Assembly (NCBI GenBank): GCA_023653785.1
Contig: JAMKCH010078855.1
Span: 1 to 64,000, forward strand
DNA from: Ophioderma brevispina
Lineage: Eukaryota > Echinodermata > Ophiuroidea > Amphilepidida > Ophiodermatidae
Length of the DNA stretch: 64,000 bases
Direction of reading: 5' to 3'
Below are positions 58,116 through 64,000 of the stretch, piece by piece. The notes under the pieces are model-generated. The model was not told the origin of the DNA and did not search any database. It worked only from the letters and a program-made list of their open reading frames with translations. The translations under genes and the position numbers were made by a program. Numbering within the stretch: position 1 is the first letter of the stretch; each line of letters begins with the position of its first letter.

Positions 58116-58734
58116 CACTGTAAAAATTAAGTGTTTAGGTTTTGTAACAGTTATTAAACACCTAGACGCGTTTAACGAAACAAATAAAAAATACCAACTT
58201 TTTGGTCAAAAGGTGGGTATTTTCGTAGACCACTGCTCCTATAAATCGCTAAAAAAAAAAGACATTGAAATTCAGCATCGTTTTCCCCATTTTTAAATCA
58301 GAGCAATGGACATTTTTAACATGAATGCCTTAACGCTTTTAAAACACTATACATTTGCCAGCCATTTAGGAAAAATAAACACCAAGGTGTTTAGAAGTTA
58401 AACACCATAGCACCAAAGGCATTTAGAAGCTTAACACTATAGTGTTCAAAATAAACACAAATGTGTTTATTTTAGTATCTAAACACTTAGGATAATATTG
58501 TTTTAAACGCGTTAAGGCGTTCACGTTAGAAATTCCATTGCTCTGATTTAAAAATGGGAAAAACAGCGCTGAATTTCAATGCTTTTTAGTGATTTATAGG
58601 AGGAGTGGTCCACAGAATACCAACCCACCCACTTTTTGACCAAAAAGTTGGTATTTTTTTATTTTGTTGTTTCGTTAAACGCGTCTAGGTGTTTAATAAC
58701 TGTTACAAAACATAAACACTTAATTTTTACAGTG
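58116..58734. mobile_element. Foldback element J copy 1, 619 bp
   Basis: CACTGTAAAAATTAAGTGTT at the left and its complement at the right, with TA on both sides (58114-58115, 58735-58736). The arms are inverted copies along almost the whole length (about 300 bp each), including ACACCTAGACGCGTTTAACG, the CCAACTTTTTGGTCAAAA region and GAATTTCAATG..TTTTTAG. TA duplication and CACTGTAAAAA ends fit a Tc1/mariner-type foldback MITE. A decayed copy lies at 36840-38068. Confidence 0.95.
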
Positions 58735-58736
58735 TA

Positions 58737-59856
58737 GTGCCTGCATTGTTGTTCTTTTCTAGTTCTTGAAACACACTTATGGATTTTATTGTATTTTGCC
58801 GCTGTATCTTATTGGTTGATTGATTGCATAGTGTCTTAATTTTTATTTTGTGTCGGCTCGTCCATTATGTGATTATTTTTTCACCTATTTTTAAGCATTG
58901 TGACTGATTCTATGCTTTCAATGGGCCGCTTTTCATCTTTATTGGTTCCATCAGGCCCTGAATTTTCTGTTAAAAACCTATTCTACTGTGAAGAAGTAGA
59001 ATATTGCAGTTATGGATTTGTGGAATAGATAAGTTCAGACACCTCTCCATATGCAATCATATCCATGTGTAATCCAGTTAAGAAAATGGGATGTCTAAAT
59101 GGATTAGATCTTGTGTTATTTTAGCAGATTTGCCTGCATCCATTTTGACACCTACCTCCGCCGTTACGAGGTGGTGTTATTGTGTATCCCAGGGCACAGT
59201 TCAGTGAAACACTGTAAAATGAGCGTTACAGAAATATTTTTTTTCTAAAATGATTGAGAATGCTATTTTTGGTTGCACAAATGCTTTGCAAATTTAAATA
59301 TTGTTCCTGAAAACTATATGAAGAGAAATAATCACAATAACAATTCATGGTAAGAATGTTTGGATATCGTAACCGCTTGCTGAATTGAAACTTTCTTATC
59401 CACAAATCAAAATATGTTTCCAGGATGTATGAGTGCAGGGGCGTCCCCAGACCATTTTTAATGGGGGGGGGTGTTGAGTCTGTGTTGCCGACAAAATCAT
59501 GGGCCGGATTCAAGAATTTTCAAATTTTCCGGCTCGCTGCGCTCGCCAGGTAGACCCAAATTTTTTTTTCACTCGGTTCGAAATTCTGAAGAGCAGGGGG
59601 GGGGGTCAACCGCAACCGAAATCAAGATACTTTACAGCTATGAAACAAAACAAACAACAACAGATGTGGAGGAGTGCACCACCGATAATCCCCCCATCCA
59701 ATCAGTTGCGCCGACATTATACCCTGTATGAGTGTATCAAATATTGCATTTTCTGGGTATTGGATACATGGGGTTCATTTAACCATGCATGAAAAATAGG
59801 GTAACATTGGTCAGTCTAAATTGTCTTGGCACAAGGAGACAAAATATTTAATATAT
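58737..59856. other. No gene seen; possible hAT left end
   Basis: CAGGGGCGTCCCCAGACCAT at 59435 looks like a hAT-type left end, but no matching right end was found. Overlapping frames of 86-97 codons at 59471-59792 have no recognisable motif and pass through G-tracts. Confidence 0.4.
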
Positions 59857-59983
59857 TTAAAGGGGTATTTCATGATCCATAGCTACATTCCAATGTTTTA
59901 GCTGTAAAACAATTCGAAAAAAATTGAAGCTGATCTTAAGGATATCAAATATGAAGGTGCTAGGATCATGAATATAAGTTTAA
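59857..59983. mobile_element. Short TTAA-flanked MITE-like repeat
   Basis: TTAAAGGGGTATTTCATGAT at the left; the complement of the right end reads TTAAACTTATATTCATGATC. Length 127 bp. Single copy here, so the call is tentative. Confidence 0.5.
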
Positions 59984-60190
59984 TCTCAATCAAAACAGGA
60001 GTGCTTTAATCATGTAGTTACAGAAAGGAGGGGTGATAGTAGAGGTTATAATTAGATGTCCCTTGTACATGAAGAGTCATACCTGTACATCACAATCGGT
60101 TTCAAAAAGAGTAGGGTGTAAACCCCTGGCTGTCACAAGATGTCCTACTACCCTGGGCATCATTGGAAAACAGAGTCTCAACACTGAATG

Positions 60191-60547
60191 TTAAAGTGAC
60201 AGGAGGAGATTTTTTGAGGATACAAATTTCTCTCAATTTTCACTGGATCGGTCGTAGACCACCTACCGAGAAGGTTTATTGAACAAACAAGTACAAAAGA
60301 AAACCGCAAACCTTGTTTTGAACTTGCCTGCTATCGCAATCGTCCCCATAGAAAACCATGCTTTGACTTTCTGTCGTGCACGACAGAAAGTACTAAATCA
60401 TCATCTTATTACATAAAGACGGTGTATTCGGCTAATTCACTTCAGGTGTGATCTAATACATTGGTAAGCATTCCAAATATGCAAAAAACCGGGGTTCGAC
60501 AAAAATTGGGAGCGCTTCTTTCTGGCAATCTCCTCATGTCTCTTTAA
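60191..60547 (-). mobile_element. MITE family B copy 3 (inverted)
   Basis: TTAAAGTGACAGGAGGAGAT at 60191 and the complement TTAAAGAGACATGAGGAGAT at the right, with TTAA at both edges. The centre is a perfect 24-bp palindrome at 60367-60390 (CTTTCTGTCGTG and its complement). This is the best-preserved copy of the family. Confidence 0.9.
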
Positions 60548-60771
60548 AAGGCTACAAAAGACATAAATAAATAAAGAAGATGTCGATTTTCTACAAATTC
60601 TATATTTGCTAAATCATATCAAGATGTACCTTTTCCAACCAATTGAATTGCAATTTAACCCTGCCAACTGCAGTGATCTGTTAAGTTTCCCGTTAAGTTA
60701 GCAACTGATGAGTAGCATAACATTTATACACTTCTCTTCATTCCCCATACATTCATGTTTCCCATTTATGG

Positions 60772-61119
60772 TTAAAGGGGATGACCCGATTTAAGTATAT
60801 AAAGTTTTCATCTTGATAGAATGGCCCACACTCCAAAATCCCATCTGTAACGTTTTGCGTCGATATTTCAACCCGTTTTGATGTGAGAGCTAAAAACATG
60901 ATTTCGTAATCCCCATAGAGTACTCTGTAAATGAATATGGCCGACCAAAATGTGCACATTTTCACTCATAACATCCAAACCAAATATCTTTTAGCCCTAA
61001 AATTTCACAGGGTAAATGAGAAAAATAGTAGCTTCCTTCAGATACCAACATTTCAACACTTCCGATAAAATCTGGGGTTCTTTGGACGAGGCTATAGTGA
61101 TCGGACCATGACCCTTTAA
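60772..61119 (-). mobile_element. MITE family C copy 3 (inverted)
   Basis: TTAAAGGGGATGACCCGATT at the left and the complement TTAAAGGGTCATGGTCCGAT at the right, with TTAA at 60772 and 61116. It lies in the opposite orientation to the copies at 37476 and 46479. The minus-strand frames here (70 and 72 codons) are not coding. Confidence 0.9.
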
Positions 61120-61981
61120 ATAGTGAGTTACCACCATTTTGTGATCCCCGTAATTTGCAGCAAACAAGAAATAACCTCATTCTTATTTAGGCTACAAAAC
61201 AAATGATAATGGATAACAACAATGATAATAACAAGAAAACAACTTCACAAGCAATATTTCAAAATAAACGAAAAGCTTACAATTTATGCACACATTTTTT
61301 TCTTAAAAGCAATGCAAATGCAACACTTCTGAAGAAATGTGAATTTGGATAGGGGAAATGTTTTTTTAATGAAAAATAGTTTGATGTTAATTGCCTTGTA
61401 GCTGTATAAAATGCAAATTAAAAGCAGGAATGCATTAGAAGAACTGTAACACATCCTGCAGTCACGCTCTGTAGGAAATATCCATTAACTATTCACGTGG
61501 CATAAGCACACTTTATGCTTCGGAAATATCGTATATTGTTTTATTAATTCCCCGAAATATTTGTACATCCGAGAGGGTATCAGATACAAGACCAAGGGAT
61601 CGCATATGCCGGGAAACCTCTGGCTTGCGTCAGAGCTCGCTGGAAATAGTGCTGATTCTATATGTAGCACTTGCCCTACGTCATGACCCAACACAACCGG
61701 GAGATGGGGTGTTGAATTTGGAAGCACAGACAGAGCGTGTCCGTGGAAGGCCACTGACCTATGAGAATTGTTTCCGTTTTGGTAATCAATTAACAACTAG
61801 CGGTGTCTTGTCTACGTCACTGGAGGAGTAAAAATAGAAAAGGACGTGGTATTTCTGGACGATGACTGCGTCATGGCCGCACTTGCCTGGGAGAAAAATC
61901 TATGTTATCTTTGTAATTAATACTAGTGACTTCTGGTTTACACAAGATATTTTGAGATGGGTGCTAAGGAAGGGTCCAGAG
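61120..61981. other. No supported gene; CpG-containing patch with CRE half-sites
   Basis: At 61620-61880 composition is clearly more GC-rich and includes three (A/G)CGTCA half-sites (near 61678, 61814 and 61869). A 68-codon plus-strand frame (61625-61831) and a 103-codon minus-strand frame (61485-61796) overlap there. Neither shows a domain I can name. It may be a promoter patch or an exon of an unknown gene. Confidence 0.35.
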
Positions 61982-62253
61982 GTTGAACTACGATGGCCTG
62001 CAGGGAATAGCCACTTCACATGATAGTCCGGCCATCAAAACTCCCATGTGATCAAGGATTGTTCACAAGTGTCATAATGGAATGCCAGTATGCATGCAAT
62101 CCTCATCCATTGTATAATACGTATAAGCCTATAATTCAAACTTCTATCATGAATCTCAATGCACACATATCATACAATTTGTCCTACGTATGATCAAGAT
62201 CTGGTTTTATCATTGATCCTAGTTCATGATGCACACCATTTTGGAAGTGCTAT
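61982..62253 (+). repeat. 272-bp direct duplication, first copy
   Basis: By eye identical over all 272 bases to 63729-64000, where the window stops. The landmark start is GTTGAACTACGATGGCCTGC. The repeat distance is 1747 bp and the second copy begins directly after about 20 A residues. Confidence 0.95.
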
Positions 62254-62486
62254 CATTTAGAGGGGACCTTCATGTAGAGATTCTCAACTGACAGTCCTTA
62301 GGCTAAAATAACCCTTTGGACTAATGATGTTTGGTCTTTGAACAATTACACAATACAAAGAAAAACTTAAACATAAATTTGTGATCTTTCTGAACTACAT
62401 TTTTGTGATATTTGAGAACATCTGATTTTTTTCCTCTCTTATTACCAGTGTCCATTGACTCAACTTTGCCAAACTAGGAACGAAGG

Positions 62487-63409
62487 TACTCTCTTAAAAT
62501 GAAAGAGTGAAAAATCACTCTGAATTTCGAGTTATTTTAAATTAACTCTAATCGAGTGGCTTTTAGCTCTAAAAGAGCGAGAAAATGCAAACCGACACCT
62601 TCCTCTCGCGTGGTAACAGAATCACTCTCTCTCTACTGAAGTGGCTCAAAATGCCACTCTTATTCGGCCGTGAAGCCCACTATAGCGACGGATTTTAGCT
62701 CTACAAGAGTGAGCAAATGCTCACTCTTTTCGGATGTGAACTAATAGCCACTCAGAAAAAAATTTTAGAGAAACGCCGAAATAGCGTGATTTATTTTCGA
62801 ACAACATGGCGGACGAGTTAAGTGAGACCGTCAGCAAACGGTTGACCAAAGTTGAAATTAAGTGAAGAATCATAGATATCTTCACGGGTGTGAGTATATT
62901 GTATGTGTGGGTCACAGTTCATAGCATTTACAGACCAAGTGGGAGATAGCAGTAAATGTTATTACGGTATTATCACTCATACATACGGTAGTCTGCGCCA
63001 GGCTCCCGGCCAGGCTAGGCTTAAACATGTACGAAACGCACACTCATGCATGTCAAGGGCATGCATTACCGTGACAGACAAGTATGCATGCAACAATCAT
63101 TGCATTGTCTAACTGAATCAGCCAATGATGCCGCCACAATATCATTCACTGTCACGAGGCGATGAATTATGACCGACAAATACAATTATACTCACAAACA
63201 AACAAAAATCCCTAAAGAATCACAACTCTATCAGAGTGACTAGTTCACTCTAAAAAGGAGTTATCAGTTCACTTTCCTTAGCAGAGTATTTGTTTCACTC
63301 TTTATTTTGAGTGGATATCACTCTTAAAGATGCGTCACTCAGCTGGATCTTTTTTGGAGTGAGATTTCACTCTTTTAGAGTGGTTTTCACTCTTTCGTTT
63401 TAGAGAGTA
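62487..63409. mobile_element. Element D copy 2 (inverted)
   Basis: TACTCTCTTAAAATGAAAGA at the left and the complement TACTCTCTAAAACGAAAGAG at the right. Same AGAGTGA / TCACTCT boxes and interior as 10644-11749, in opposite orientation and without the nested hairpin. It carries the SAM-like start in disrupted form at 62806. It lies between the two copies of the 272-bp duplication. Confidence 0.85.
62806..62865 (+). pseudogene. SAM-like first exon, disrupted copy
   Basis: The ATG at 62806 gives MADELSETVSKRLTKVEIK and then TGA. Relative to the other copy, one A is gained and another lost a few bases later, which creates the stop. The tryptophan of VSKW is arginine here. Donor-like GTGTGAGT follows near 62888. 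Non-functional as read. Confidence 0.55.
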
Positions 63410-63589
63410 CGGCATTTTTAACAGGCCATCACACAACCAAAAATGGTAGATTCTTCCAGAATGGTACCAAGGCCATTGTTTATAGTTGTTCAGAGGCACA
63501 GTGGTTTAGAAAGATGTTAGTCTTAAGTAATCAACTTAAGGGACTTCAAAAAGTGTGGTTTTGAATGCATTTTGATCAATTTTTGTCTT

Positions 63590-63706
63590 ATATCTTGGTC
63601 ATTTGATATGAGAGCCTGACACTTGTGTACAATGATCATTAAGTATCATGGGAAACAAAGTTGCAGTTCTGATGGTAGACATGATGATGCATAGTGCAAT
63701 GTCCTA
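63590..63706 (+). mobile_element. MITE family A fragment, truncated
   Basis: CATTTGATATGAGAGCCTGAC ... CATGGGAAACAAAGTTGCAG matches the left half of family A. It stops at CCTATT, where an A run starts and the 272-bp duplication follows, so the right half is missing. Confidence 0.7.
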
Positions 63707-63728
63707 TTAAAAAAAAAAAAAAAAAAAA

Positions 63729-64000
63729 GTTGAACTACGATGGCCTGCAGGGAATAGCCACTTCACATGATAGTCCGGCCATCAAAACTCCCATGTGATC
63801 AAGGATTGTTCACAAGTGTCATAATGGAATGCCAGTATGCATGCAATCCTCATCCATTGTATAATACGTATAAGCCTATAATTCAAACTTCTATCATGAA
63901 TCTCAATGCACACATATCATACAATTTGTCCTACGTATGATCAAGATCTGGTTTTATCATTGATCCTAGTTCATGATGCACACCATTTTGGAAGTGCTAT
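63729..64000 (+). repeat. 272-bp direct duplication, second copy (runs off window)
   Basis: Identical to 61982-62253 as far as the window reaches. It is joined on its left to a poly-A run (about 63707-63728) that cuts a MITE in half. Confidence 0.95.

Noticed and set aside
59435..59640. A complete hAT element starting CAGGGGCGTCCCC
   Set aside because: No inverted right end or 8-bp duplication could be found.
61485..61796. 103-codon minus-strand frame and 68-codon plus-strand frame
   Set aside because: They overlap each other, show no family motif and lack convincing splice sites; kept only as a note on the GC-richer patch.

Overview
The window is eukaryotic nuclear DNA that is AT-rich, almost free of genes and packed with decayed transposable elements. 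No continuous open reading frame looks like a whole cellular protein. The longest frames fall in tandem repeats, microsatellites or repeat copies. What can be supported is one candidate first coding exon (31505-31600, with a phase-0 GT donor), two decayed LINE reverse-transcriptase tails, several tRNA-derived SINEs and a dense set of short DNA transposons. The mixture suggests a marine invertebrate deuterostome, most likely an echinoderm, possibly a hemichordate or cephalochordate. It comprises CR1/L2-like LINE tails, SINEs with a 'CTTGAGTAAGGCGCTTTACTCC'-type body, AAGGTCA-rich tandem arrays, CCCGGGG-ended elements and degenerate CCCTAA repeats. This assignment is inference from repeat style, not from a gene.

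Layout. At 1-6 kb there is a CCCGGGG-ended transposon (963-2196) and two blocks of an ACATGCAGGCTTCATG tandem array. At 6-7.3 kb there are two sibling hAT-like elements, one inserted inside the terminal repeat of the other, followed by a TTAA-flanked MITE. At 8-13 kb there are more MITEs, a SINE, a 1.1 kb inverted-repeat element (10644-11749) holding a SAM-domain-like first exon and a nested hairpin, a CR1-like LINE tail and a 32-bp minisatellite. At 14-20 kb there are CCCGGGG, hAT and TTAA MITEs and a GCCGAA-box element. At 21-25.5 kb there are a 107-bp tandem array, a Tc1/mariner-like element with an internal direct duplication, and a MITE carrying a tRNA-like sequence. At 26.4-28.4 kb lies a hAT-like element with GGACTCG subterminal arrays and a nested hAT MITE. 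At 29-31 kb are degenerate tandem arrays.

The putative gene start is at about 31.2-31.6 kb, with its presumed first intron running rightwards. The interval 34-43 kb holds very large inverted repeats (34.08-35.29 kb and 40.64-42.99 kb) and a foldback element split by nested MITEs. At 44-50 kb are SINEs and ~145-bp tandem arrays. At 51 kb is a LINE tail on the minus strand. At 57-64 kb are a SINE, a 619-bp foldback element, inverted MITE copies, the second SAM-exon element and a 272-bp exact direct duplication that runs off the window.

Most of the structure is mobile-element biology: at least six short families share TTAAAG-type ends with TTAA target duplications, and hAT-like families carry 8-bp duplications. 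Several insertions can be dated relative to each other by nesting. The best leads are the repeat-borne SAM-like exon, two homopolymer-joined direct duplications (recent events or assembly artefacts), the hAT insertion inside a sibling terminal repeat, and the GCCGAA-box element. All similarity statements come from reading the sequence by eye; no database search was run.
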